Positions 1-12,600 of a stretch of DNA of 28,630 nucleotides are shown here, piece by piece. This DNA comes from Mnemiopsis leidyi (lineage: Eukaryota > Ctenophora > Tentaculata > Lobata > Bolinopsidae), in the NCBI GenBank assembly GCA_000226015.1, contig JH153653.1, forward strand, positions 43,135 through 71,764, in the 5' to 3' direction. The notes under the pieces are model-generated. The model was not told the DNA's origin and searched no databases. It saw only the letters and a program-made list of their open reading frames with translations. Position 1 is the first letter of the stretch, and each line of letters begins with the position of its first letter. The position numbers and the translations under genes were made by a program.

Positions 1-404
1 CGTTCTATACATCAGATTCTTGCTTGCAAGATCCGGTCAGTCTACCAAGCTGTGATTGGTACAGGGTCTCTGACCTTGGGAAGTATGCTGGTGGATCACC
101 GTGACGGGTATCCCATACCTGTATAGGTATGTGCTGAAATTGGACTAAGACCTGGGCATCCGAGGTTAAAATCCTCAGGCACATGTAATTGTGTGGTTTA
201 GCGTATATCTGTGTAAAAGCAGATTCGCTCATGGTGTCGGGCACACTATCAGCCTTGGAGGATGTCATCAAAAAACCGCCGATAATTAATCTAGGTGGTG
301 ACTATTCCAAGGGTGGCGAGGTGTATGCTTTGCTTTTTATCGTAAATGCATTGTTTTGAACATTATACAGCTGTTTTGAACTATACCAGTTTTGTACCAG
401 GCAC
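1..404. other. 3' flank of the inhibitor gene, no supported gene
   Basis: This stretch follows the stop codon at 405-407 of the large minus-strand gene. A minus-strand open frame covers 5-271 (about 88 codons, up to about 99 if extended). It matches no family I recognise and cannot be joined to the last exon at its obvious acceptor, because that join gives an immediate stop. An acceptor near 92 would join in frame for a short tail ending at position 5. I see no AATAAA on the minus strand, so the transcript end is not located. Confidence 0.4.
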
Positions 405-604
405 CTATACTGATGTATAATTGTTTCTAGCTAGAAGTAGAAATGTACCTCTCTTTTCGTTGAAGATCCTGACAAATTGTACTGGAGGCTGGGTGGTTGC
501 CTGAGGGGTGGTCACCTCGGGGGTAGTTGTAGCTGCCTCGGTGGTTATTACTTCATTTGGAGTTGTCATTCCCTCTGTTGTTGGTTGAGGTGTCGTCGGA
601 GGCT
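405..604 (-). CDS. Exon 26 (last): Thr/Pro-rich C-terminal tail
   Basis: The acceptor is cactag at 605 and the exon joins in phase 1. It encodes a Pro/Thr-rich stretch (PPTTPQPTTEGMTT and similar), then VQFVRIFNEKRG, then a short tail to TAG at 405-407. A GT donor consensus (GAGAG|gtacat) at 449|448 could end the exon earlier, with the remainder outside the window. The unspliced reading is preferred because it closes the frame exactly. Confidence 0.6.
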
Positions 605-3600
605 CTAGTGGTTGTAAAAAGTTTTTAAAGTTTGGTTAGCTCTATTTATGCTAACAAGTGTCATATAATTTGTACTTTTAGAATCCTCGCCTAGTTGTTT
701 GAATTTGATGTCTAGGTTTCCCGATATTTGTCCTTATTGCTGGAGAACACTAACCCGCAGTTTGCCTAGAAAATGGTTAGTGTGTGGTGGCGAATAAGTA
801 AGATTGATATTGAAAGTTAAAATAAACTGACCTGTCATAACCATAATTCCACGGATGATTGATCCTTGGTTCTTCTCTGACACACAAGCGAAAATAGCCT
901 CGTTCATGTTATAAGACAGACTATCTACAGTGATCGACAAAGTAGTCCTCACCGTTCCATTTCGGTAGTTCTCGAAAGATCTCTCAGGCTCGTCAACATC
1001 ACCCCACATCTCCATGTCTCGATTCTCATATCTTTCACGGCCAAACAACATCTCGAAGGTATTGTCTCGATAAGAAGCGAAAACAGAGCACGTGACTTGT
1101 CCCGATGTTCCAGCTTTAGCGCTGTCTCCCTTGGGCCCGGAGAAAGTGTACACCACCTCGCCACACTCCCTCATCTCCTCACTTCCGTGCTTGGAACCAG
1201 CCTGGAAGTCTCCGTCCATGTCCAAACAGAAACAGCCCAGACGGTCGGAACCAGAACACTGTCGTCGAGCATACGTGCCGTCCTCATTACACTGCTCCTC
1301 ATAGACATCGTCCTCGATCTCTCTAGAGATGTCCCTCTCGACCTGGCACTCCGATCCGGAGAAGGAGTCCCGGATCTCATCTCTCTCCTCCTCGTAACAA
1401 CCATGTTCGCTGACGTGATGTCTGAAGGTTCCCTCCAGCTCCCTGCCCCACTTGTCTACACAAGTACACATCTGTGTTTCACCCTCACATTGCTGTCTCC
1501 TGTACATTCCGTCCACCTCGTCACATGTGAGATCTTGATCTCCAAAGTCACGTTGTTCCGAACATTTGACGTAGGGCTCCTGCACACTTCCACACAATCC
1601 AGCCTCTGAAATGTTGTGGTCGGTACCCCATATCCGCTCCCCGGTCTCAGAGTCGACACAATAAGCACTGCTACCCACCGCCTGTGTCACCTCGTACAGA
1701 CCTGTTCTGACGTCACAAAGCACAACTCTGCCAAATTCCTGAATCTCCACCTGCTCTTTATAACACGGTGAGTTGTCATGGATCTCACGGAGTTCCTGGC
1801 AGTATTCAGCTCCCCTAACACCACCTTCCGTCTCGATAAGCTCGTTACCGTCTCTGTCCACACAGAAGTTTCTTGAACCATCGGTTTGTCGTGGTTGGTA
1901 ACTTCCGAAATCGTCACACTCCGGAGTGAACTGTTCTGGTGCTTCCTTCGCAGACATCATCGTCTGATAACAGTCGGATGACTCGTAGACATTCCTTCTC
2001 TCCTCACAGTACTCATCACTGCTACCAATCGGACGTTTGCTATCCTCAAGTTCTCTTCCAGTGGTGCTCTCCGCACAATAGCAGACAGACCCAACACATT
2101 GAGTATGGTGGTAGGACCCGTCTATCCTACACTCCGGGGTAAACACTCCAACCATACCCGACTGAGTTTCGTAATCAGCTTCTCTGCGCGCCATGTAGCA
2201 GGGGGAGGAGAGCAGCAGTGTCACTACCCGCTCACAGTTGTACTCCCCTCCACGGGGGTGTCGGGTGTTTGGTATTTGTTTTCCGTTGTACGGATCTACA
2301 CAGTACGATTCTGCGCCGTATGATTGCGTTGGTTTGAAGAGACCATCGACATCACATTCTGGTTCGAGAACGGATCCTGGCATAGGGTTGGTAGCTGCGA
2401 TCACCCTCAGCATCGCTGAACACTTTGTTGACAATGCAAAGAGGCGTCTTCGTTTGCAGGACTCAATCATTTCGTCGTATCTGGTGGAAATGTCAAACTC
2501 TGCATTGGGGAACTCCTCCCCCTCAGCGTTGACACAGTAGCAAACAGATCCCATACATTGCACCAAGAAGTACGTGCCATCAGCACTGCACTCCGGAGTG
2601 AAACCTCCAGCCATGCCAATCAGAGCCTCCTCTTCTGCCTCCTGTCTTTCCATGAAACACTCTGACTCCATCAGACGTGATACTGCCGCCTCACAGTCGT
2701 AATCTTCTTCTCTGTTGTGACGGGTCTGTGCTATTTCATGACCATGGTAAGGATCATAACAGAAGGACTCCGAGCCGAAGGATTGAACCGGTTTGAAGTA
2801 GCCGTCGACATTACAGTCCGGCACAAAGGCTCCCACCATCACCTCACCAGATTCTGCCTCCTCCCGCATCAGCGAACAATTGGTGGACGCAGCCAGAGAT
2901 CTTCTGCGGTTACAGTCTTCCAAAAGTTCCTCATCGCCACGCTCTCCGCGTCCGAACTCTGCGTTAGAGAATTGTTCCCCCTCAGAATTAGCACAGTAGC
3001 ACACTCCTCCACGGCACTGCACGGCCTGGTAGTCCCCGTTATCCTCACATCTTGGGGAGAAAACCCCGACCATCATGTTGTTGGTCATGTGATCACCTGC
3101 CGCTCGTTCTTGTAGACACTTTGATCCCTCCAGTCGGGCTGCTATAGCATCAAGACAGATAGGTTCGGCTTGTTCAGCGTCGTTCGGCAGGTCGGACACC
3201 GACACGATCGTTCCGTACTCATCAGTACAGACACAATCGTCAGATGTACACTGAACTGGGAAGTACTTTCCATCAGGTCTACACTTGAAGGTAGATCCTT
3301 CCTCCACCATCCTGTAGCACTCCTCTGTTTTAGCCATGTTCCTCCTGAAGTCACAGTAGATCTCTCGAGATTGGACCAGCTCGATAAAGAAGGCTCCGTC
3401 CCGGACAGAGTCGGGGATTATTTCTCCACGTTCGTTGATACAGGCACAGTCGTCAGTGTTGGTGTTGTCCAGACACAGGAAGTTCTTGGGTCCTGAGGGG
3501 TTGGATAGAGGGTCATGGTCACGTGGTGGGAGGGGGGTTAGGATTTCATGGTCACGTGGTGGGAGGAGGGTTAGGTTTTCATGATCACGTGGTGGGAGGA

Positions 3601-6600
3601 GGGTTGGGTTGTCATGGTCACGTGATGCAATTTGTTTAATCTAATAAACCGGCAAGCCACAAATCGAAAGAAGAAAGAAACAACAGAAGCAAGGTTTGGG
3701 TTTGAGGGACTTTCTAAAGGAAGCAATGATTACCTCTTACTTACCGACTGGCGTGGTAGTCTCGGAGTACGAAGTGCTAACTTCGGGAGTCTCCGAAGGT
3801 TCAGTCATCTCCGGGGTGACGGGCTTATCTTCAGTCACGACTGATCCGTCCGAAGTGTAATCTGAAGGTTCAGCTGTAGGCAAATCACAGACGTATGTTT
3901 CTTTCTCGCTCATCTCATGTTCTGTACCTTCGATCTAAGGATGTTTTTGTAAATCTGGGGGATGTTCATGTTAATCTGGGAAATATTTTTGTAAATTTGC
4001 TTTTTTTGTAAATCTGCGATTTTTCTGCAAGTCTGCAATTTTGTGTTTATCTGAGAGAAGCTTTTGTAAATCTGGGAGACATTTTTATAAAACTATTTTT
4101 TTTTCAGTGATGCCTTGTCGGATCTGTTTATTACAATTTTGAAAACTAGACTGACCACTTCTCCAGTCATTGGGAAGACACAGAAACATCTGTCCTCGTT
4201 ACATTGATGTAGTAGGTAGTTACCTGCGATAAAAAATTCGGTAACGTTCCTCATCACAACAACGACACTGATTTGATATAAATTCCAGTCGACTGTCTGA
4301 TGATAAATTAAGCTATCTCATTATAATCAACTAGCAGGAAAAGAGCATCTCAACGATCGTATGACTCGCTAGTAAAAATTGGAGTCACAATTAAATCTTT
4401 CTCAAAGTCTCATCTCTAAAACGAGCGATTGAAATGTGTAGTTTCCTACCCTTATCGTCACAGTCATGGTAAGGAAGGCTCAGGTCATCTTCTCGTCCGA
4501 TAAAGTTAAAGGAGAATTCCCTGCTGCGGCAGTCTTCGGGAAGGTCATCCTCGAAGTTGTCACAGTCCTCAGCCGCCACGCAGTTACCATTTTGGTTTTC
4601 AACGGTACCTTTAGGACACGCACATCCAATAACACACTGTCGAGTGGGGATCCAACATTAGTGGTGGATAGGGATCCAACATTAGTGGTGGATAGGGATC
4701 CAACATTAGTGGTGGATAGGGATCCAACATTAGTGGTGGATAGGGATCCAACATTAGTGGTGGATAGGGATCCAATATTGGTGGTGGGATCCAATGTTTG
4801 TGGTGGATAGGGATTGGGGAGCCTCTAAAACAGGGCTAAAAATAGAGAGATAAGAATGGTGATGGTGTACCTGTAGCGTACAAACAATGAGAGGACTGAA
4901 CATGTTTTCACAAGTCGCTGGACAGGCAGTACCACACTGGTTAAATACTTTTCCTCCACTCAGTCTGCACTTCGTGTGTGTTCGAGCTGGAATGATGTTG
5001 GTTTGTAGTTGCTATATAGAATTAGTTGCTATGTAGTTGCTATCTATAAGTTGCTATGTAGTTACTATGTAGTTGATATTTAGTTGCTATGTAGTTGCAA
5101 TGTATAGTTGCTATGTAGTTGCTATGTAAGTATGTAGTTGTTTTATGGTTATGGCAAAGTTAAATTCGTGATCACTTAGCCGGATTTGGGATCATGAATT
5201 ACTGCCATGGCTTAATTGTAATATTTGAGTACGCAACTCGAACTATAGCAATGAGGAAAACATTTTGCCATCATCATCTTCGCACAGCCACAAGAAATCT
5301 TAAACTCACGGCATATGTAGTCGTAGCCGACGTCCTCTTCTTCTATTTTACCGTCAGGTGAGACGCAATAACATACTCCTGGAAATCGGTGACGATCATA
5401 AATCAAGAAATTCTATATTGTCTATTGGTGATCGCTTATAATAATGATAACTAATACTTCATAGCGATAGCTTGTAAATCAGTTTAAAAATAGAAATAAA
5501 TAAGTCTTTGCCTAATCAAATGTAAGACTAAGCCTAATCAAATTTATCGTGAACGTTGAAACCAACCATCAGAGCCACACTGTTTGGCGGCATATTTAGT
5601 TTCGTCCATCTCATCACAGATTGGAGCAACTTTCTTCAAAAATTCTGCTCCCACGGCTACCTCATTACAGTCCATCCCCTCGACGACAGTGATAGACGGC
5701 TGTAAATAGAAAGTTGAAGTAAAATAGTTCAGTGGGTTAAAGGTATTAAAAAGGTCAAGTGGGTTAAAGGTATTAAAAAGGTGAGTTGGATAGGTGGTCA
5801 GGTTGTTAGCCTAAGGTGGTATCGTGGTTAGGCGGCTGAGCGTTTGATGTTTGTTGTACTTTTACTTGTTTTAAATAAGTGTTGTACATAACATGTAGTC
5901 ATGTAATGTATGTAGATCTGCTTTAGTCGTTAACTTCGTTGTCAGTCATCAAAACTAACCGGACAGTCGACAGAACTAACCGGGCTGACAAAACTAACCG
6001 GACAGTCGACGGAACTAACCGGACTGACAAAACTAACCGGACAGTCGACAGAACTAACCGGACTGACAAAACTAACCGGACAGTCGACAGAACTAACCGG
6101 ACTGACAAAACTAACGGGACAGTCGACAGAACTAACCGGACAGAACTCGAATTTAGACTGGCACCTCATCTCCTCCTCATTGTAGTATGGCATGTTGTAA
6201 GGACAACCACAACCCTGACTACACTCGGCTTCGTCCACATCCTCTTCACAACTGTTCAGGTTAAAGGCACAGTTCATGTAGAGCTGGTCTCCCGGACATT
6301 CTTTTATCCTATGGGTGGAGGAGGGGGTCGTAAAGTTCGTTCACATATGTTTTTTTAATTCCGATGGTCCTTGATTTAATAAGCTAAGATACAGTTCAAG
6401 GTCTGTGCCAAGGACTTGTCATGGCTCAAATAAAATCTATTTTATATTTGTTATCTAAGTGGCATCTTATTGGTAACCAAGTGGTATCTAAGAAGTGGCA
6501 ACTAACCCTGGACACTGATAAAGGTGGCTGATGTGATGATGATGGTTCTCGTCGGACTGTCCCTTCTCGTTGACACACATGCAGACACTCCCACTGCATT

Positions 6601-9600
6601 GTCGGGGGAAGTACTTTTCAGGGTCTTCATCGCGACAAACTACCTCGGGAGCTCCTGAGGGTGGGGGAGGTTGGTCGAGAACTTTTTTTGACTTATCTGC
6701 ACCTTGCTCGTTTTGTACAGAGAGAAAAAGAGTGCGGTAAAAAGGAATACAGAAACTGTCGAACAAACGTTAAAGTAACATCAACCATCTTTTAAGAATT
6801 GTTTTAGTTTTCCATGTTTAAGCATTCAAGTATCATGTATCATATTAACTGCTGGTTGCGGATAAGATGATAATTGAACGAAACGTTACCCTCAGTACCT
6901 AAGCACCTAGACTGCAGGGTTCATATTATCACTGTATTTCCTACCTAAAACCATATTATCCTCGAGATGGTCCTCGAGAGCGTCTCTGACTCCCTGGCAA
7001 GACAGTCTCATCTCCTCCAGAGGACACAAGTCGCATGCCGGTTTACAGTTCTTGATCAGGTACTTGTGGTGGCACATGTCACGTGCTGCCCACTGTTCGC
7101 ACGTTTGGTGATCATTTCGACATTCCTCGAAGTTCGCTGAAATGATATGTAAGTTTGGTTAATTATAGAACCTTGGCTATTCGTTTTGTCTGGTTCTCGA
7201 TGTTGTACAGCACACGCATCCTCACGACATTTTAATTTCGCTTCGAATAAAGGTCTGAACAAGTCAGACAAAGCCAGACAATTCGAAGGTTAGCGGGTAA
7301 CGAGTCCTGTCATTGAGGTGCCACTTTTGGGACAAGTTTAAATCGGTGTAATTGATGTAAGGTTAAATTAAACAGCGTAAAGTACTTCAGTACTCTTATA
7401 GTAGCAAGAATATGGGCCCAAGACCCTCTCCAAGAAATGTTCTATACTTACGAGCCATGTGGGTAATATTAAGCTCGTTTGCAGTGAAGAAGTCATCAAT
7501 AATGGACTCGAAGCTTGGGATGAAGTCAACTACACAGTCCTCCTCTGCAACACATCTGTTTCCTTGGAGAAGTGGAGTATCACGGGGACAACCACATTTG
7601 GGGGCGTGGCACTCCTGATTGGGGGGTCAGATTGAGGTTATGGGATTTCAAACTGTTTTTATATACGTTAAGTACTGATCACTTCTTAGTACTTATTGAA
7701 AGTTTTTATCAGATCCTAATTAAGTTACTTAAGATCCTAATTATAAAGTGACTTAACATGTTATAAGAAAAAGAAGCACGATAAAAATGATGCTAATGAA
7801 TAAGAAACTTGGCATAATAGCATAGCGTTATCGACGTATAGTCGTATATAAATAATTCCTCATTATCTTGTCTTTTTCGGCCAATTTGAATTATACTATA
7901 ATTCAAATTGGCCGAAAAAGACAAGATATAATGAGGAATTAATTGACGTACCTCCGGGTCTGGAATAAGAGCAGGGTTATCAACAAGATCACAGAATTTA
8001 TCATAGACCTGTCCACACTCGTAAAACTCCAGCCCTTCGATGCAATGGATTCCTCGTTCGAAATCTGTGAATGGGTTCGTTTTTAGTTAAAGTTTAACTT
8101 GCTAAATAGGTCATTCTTGGAGACGATTAATATTCATTTCCAAATGTTTTGATTAAAAAGAGAATTGCATCAAAAAGTAGAAAAAATCCTGGTGAAAAAA
8201 GACCTAAACCGACTAGTCAGAGTGCAAATCATGGATATGAAAAACATAACAACAAAATTACCACACTCGAAGTCTGACACGAAGAATTGGTGATCGTGGA
8301 CCGGATCACCGCTTTCGTTCACACACTGACAGTTACTCATTCCAATACACTGCAGAATTGTCAATGTTTGGGACTTAGAGATAGGTTAATACTATTTGAG
8401 ATAGGTATCTGTGGATATGGGTCTCAAGTCGTCTATATTCAACGTGAGAGCTGATCGAAATTTATTGACTGTACCTAACTTCTTATTGGTCAATCGCTGT
8501 AACGTGATACAAAAACGAATGTGACCTTTCTCGAAAATATATTTGTCCATAATCTTAAGGAATAAATTTTCAAATATATTTTCACTGATAATGATATTTC
8601 AATTTCTACTAAAGTGTAGCGATATAAACTTTCTAATAATTATTGTATGTATCTATTTACTATTTTATTCTCCATTTAAGGCTGGATAATGGCCCAGCAA
8701 CAACAAAAAAACTAAATTAACATAATATTTTAATAGCGGTTGTTGTTCAGAGACGAACTACCTACCAGAAAACTTATGAAAATTAAAATTTTCCAAGGTA
8801 CTTTATTGGTTGATTAAAAGCTATTTGCAAAAAAGATAAGAAGATCTTTGAAGTAACGATTGAATATTTGAGATAACCTTCATCGGCAGATAGTTTCCAT
8901 CACTGTCACACAGCTTGAGTTCACTCTCCTCTGAAATTTAAAATTTACATTAAATTTAAAAAAGAAAAACTAGGGAGAGTTTTTACAAAATAGTGTAACA
9001 GTAAATTACCATACAATTCTGAGAATGTAAATGAAATCAAAGTTAGAAATACAAAGACGTTCAGTGCTGCCCCCATAAATTTGAGATTTGCACGGCTTTA
9101 CTTCTAGATGCATGCGATGTTAACCGCACAATTGTCGAATATATAAGGACAGATCGTTACCATATCCTGTCTCCATAAGGTTCTCATATTCTTTCTGACA
9201 AGGAGTTTTGCAGGAACTTTTCTCAATACATTCTCCGTCGTGGAGAACATATCCGGGGGAACAGTCACATCTCCTTTCACACTGAAATTTAGAACATTAG
9301 TGCACTCGACCGTATAGACACAATATACTTATAAACACAATATACTTATAGACACAATACAATATAGACACAATACAGTATATAGACACAATACGGTATA
9401 TAGACACAATACAGTATATAGACACAATACAGTATAGACACAATACAGTATAGACACAATACAGTATATGGACACAATACAGTATAGACACAATACAGTA
9501 TAGACACAATACAATATAGACACAATTAAACACAATACAGTATAGACACAATACAGTATAGACACAATATACAGTATAGACACAATACAGTATAGACACA

Positions 9601-12600
9601 ATACAGTATAGACACAATACAGTATAGACACAATACAGTATAGACACAATACAGTATAGACACAATACAGTATAGACACAATACAGTATAGACACAATAC
9701 AGTATAGACACAATACAGTATAGACACAATACAGTATAGACACAATACAGTATAGACACAATACAGTATAGACACAATACAGTATAGACACAATAGCAGT
9801 ATAGACACAATACAGTATACACACAATACAGTATAGACACAATAAAGAATCATCTAGTACCATACACAAGCTTATTCTGATTTGAATATATAGGTAGTTG
9901 CCGCGGTAAGCAATAACGACTAGAGAGTAGAGAATTCTGGCTTGGACTGTAAGATGTAAGTAAAGATAAGACTAATAGTTTACCATTTAATCAGTTAGTT
10001 AGAGTTACCTCTTCATTTTGAGGTTCCTGACAATCCTCGTCACAAGTCTGGACACAACTCCGAGCGCAGGAATTGAAGTACGAGTTCGGGTCCATGCACT
10101 GAAACATCATTGAATTTTTGATCATCTTAATGATATTTACTCTTTGAATGTGTGACTAATGAAATATTCGCAAATATCGAAATTATTCGTAAAATCTAAC
10201 TGCCAAGTCATTGCAATTTCAGGACTTGGAGTTTGGGAAATTATAACTACCAAGAAAATTTTAAAAAAGTACAAAAATAGGAAGAACAAACCTCTGTAGT
10301 TGGTTCCTCAGTAACTGGTTTTTCACTCGTTTCCTGGGTAGTTGCCTCCTCAGTCATGGACTCAGTGCTCTCAGGCTCCGGCGATGAAGTCGGCTCCGAT
10401 TGTCCGTCAGTGACCGGATCTGTCTGTGCTCTACTGCTAGTAGGTAATGACTTGTCTGATAATGTGGCAGGATCTGAGGTGGTCGGTTCAGTTGTTGCTG
10501 ACTCGGAAGTTTCTTTTTCAGTTGGCACCGTGGAGGCCATTGGCTCTGTGGATTTTGGTCCTTCAGGTGACGTTACCTCGGTTCCTTGGGACGTTATCTT
10601 CCCTTCGTCAGTTGGCTCTGAGGACATCTGTTTAGTTGATAGTTCAGTTGGTTCTGACGACATGGGTTTTGTGGTTTCTTTTTCTTCGGCTGGTTCTGAT
10701 GACATTTGCTCAGTCGATACTTCAGTTGGTTCTGATGACATCTGCTTAGTCGATACTTCAGTTGGTTCTGATGACATCTGCTTAGTCGATACTTCAGTTG
10801 GTTCTGATGACATCTGCTTAGTCGATACTTCAGTTGGTTCTGATGACATCTGCTTAGTCGATACTTCAGTTGGTTCTGATGACATCTGCTTAGTCGATAC
10901 TTCAGTTGGTTCTGATGACATCTGCTTAGTCGATACCTCAGTTGGTTCTGATGACATCTGCTTAGTCGATACCTCAGATGTTGATTCGTCCGATACTGAC
11001 GCAGGATCTGAGGTGGTCGGTTCAGTTGTTGCTGACTCGGAAGTTTCTTTTTCGGTTGGCACCGTGGAGGCCATTGGCTCTGTGGATTTTGGTCCTTCAG
11101 GTGACGTTGCCTCGGTTCCTGGGGACGTTATCTTCCCTTCGTCAGTTGGCTCTGAGGACATCTGTTCAGTTGATAGTTCAGTTGGCTCTGACGACATGGG
11201 TTTTTTGGATCCATTTTCTTCGGTTGGTTCTGATGACATTTGCTCAGTCGATACTTCAGTTGGTTCTGATGACATCTGCTTAGTCGATACTTCAGTTGGT
11301 TCTGATGACATCTGCTTAGTCGATACTTCAGTAGGCTCTTCGGACATTGATTCTGTGGATTTTGGACCTTTAGATGATGTCGCCTCAGTTGGCTCTGAGG
11401 ATATCTGTTTAGTTGATACTTCAGTTGGTTCTGAAGACATCTGCCCAGTCGATACTTCCGTTGGTTCTGATGTCATTTGTTTCGATGTCTCAGGAAGCTG
11501 TGTTGCGGTTTGTTCTGAGGTCATGGCTTTAGATGGTCCAGTCTTTTCTTCTAACGGACCGGGCGCTTGTGTTGGCTCAGAGGTATCTGGACCTTCAGTT
11601 GGATCTGAAGTAATTTGCTCAGTTGATATTTCAGTCTTTTCTTCTAACGGACCGGGCGCTTGTGTTGGCTCAGAGGTATCTGGACCTTCAGTTGGATCTG
11701 AAGTAATTTGCTCAGTTGATATTTCAGTTGGTTCTGATGTAATTTGTTCGGTTGATTTTTTAGTTGGTTCTGAAGACATAGGTTCAGTAGAATCTGGTTC
11801 TTCAGATGTAATTGGTTCTGTGGACATGGGCTCAGTAGAATCTTGTTCTTCAGAAGATGCTGGTTCTGTGGACATGGGCTCAGTAGAATCTGGTTCTTCA
11901 GATGTTATTGGTTCTGAAGACATGGGCTCAGTGGAATCTGGTTCTTCAGAAGATATAGGTTCTGTGGACATGGGCTCAGTAGAATCTGGTTCATCAGATG
12001 TAATTGGTTCTGTAGATGTGGGCTCAGTTGAATCTGGTTCTTGAGAAGATGTTGGTTCTGAAGACATAGATTCAGTTGTTGGCTTTTCTGAGACAGTTGG
12101 CTCAGTAGATTCTGGTCCATCTGAGGGCTCACTAGTTTGATCTGATGGTTCTGTGGGTTCGGAAGATTGAATACCTTTTGATGCAGTGAATTCAGTTGGA
12201 GGGGAGGTGGGATAAGGTGTGCCAGATGTTGTAGCTCCATCTTCAGTTGATGGCTCACTGGATTTTGGTTCAGTCGGTTCCTCAGAAGGAGTTGGTTCTG
12301 AAGACGTTGGTTCAGTAGTGGGCTCCTTTGCTCCCGTCGACGGTAGACATGCTAGACCAACACAAGCTTCAGTGGTCGATTCTTCTGATGGCTCTGAAGA
12401 CTTTATTTCACCTTCAGACTCCGTGGTCTGGAAACAGGCTATACCTATGCATGAGTCCGTGGTTGGCAGCTCAGTAGAATCTGGTTCTTCAGATGTAATT
12501 GGTTCTGTAGACATGGGCTCAGTGGAATCTGGTTCTTCAGAAGATATAGGTTCTGTGGACATGGGCTCAGTAGAATCTGGTTCTTCAGATGTAATTGGTT

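Noticed and set aside
5..271. 88-codon minus-strand open frame downstream of the inhibitor gene
   Set aside because: It has no recognisable domain and no in-phase join at its obvious acceptor. It may be untranslated or part of a neighbouring gene.
734..831. Continuation of the exon 25 frame past 832 to a stop
   Set aside because: A consensus donor at 832|831 and the phase-matched Thr/Pro exon at 604 fit better. The 31 extra codons look intronic.
4466..4810. Open frames through the 24-bp repeat on both strands
   Set aside because: Repeat translation artefacts inside an intron.
5007..6140. Regular repeats suggesting a CRISPR-like array
   Set aside because: The repeats are directly tandem without unique spacers and lie in introns of an animal gene.
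6945..7136. Calling the ShKT domain a venom toxin
   Set aside because: It is one module within a 2941-residue inhibitor/mucin protein, with no toxin-type precursor layout.
9297..9869. Three overlapping minus-strand open frames of 104-190 codons, Cys/Tyr/Leu/Val-rich
   Set aside because: They are the 16-bp minisatellite read in three stop-free frames inside an intron.
10356..12044. 562-codon plus-strand open frame, Ser/Val/Asp-rich
   Set aside because: It is the antisense of the mucin repeats. The minus-strand frame has splice sites, TIL cysteines and phase-matched neighbours.
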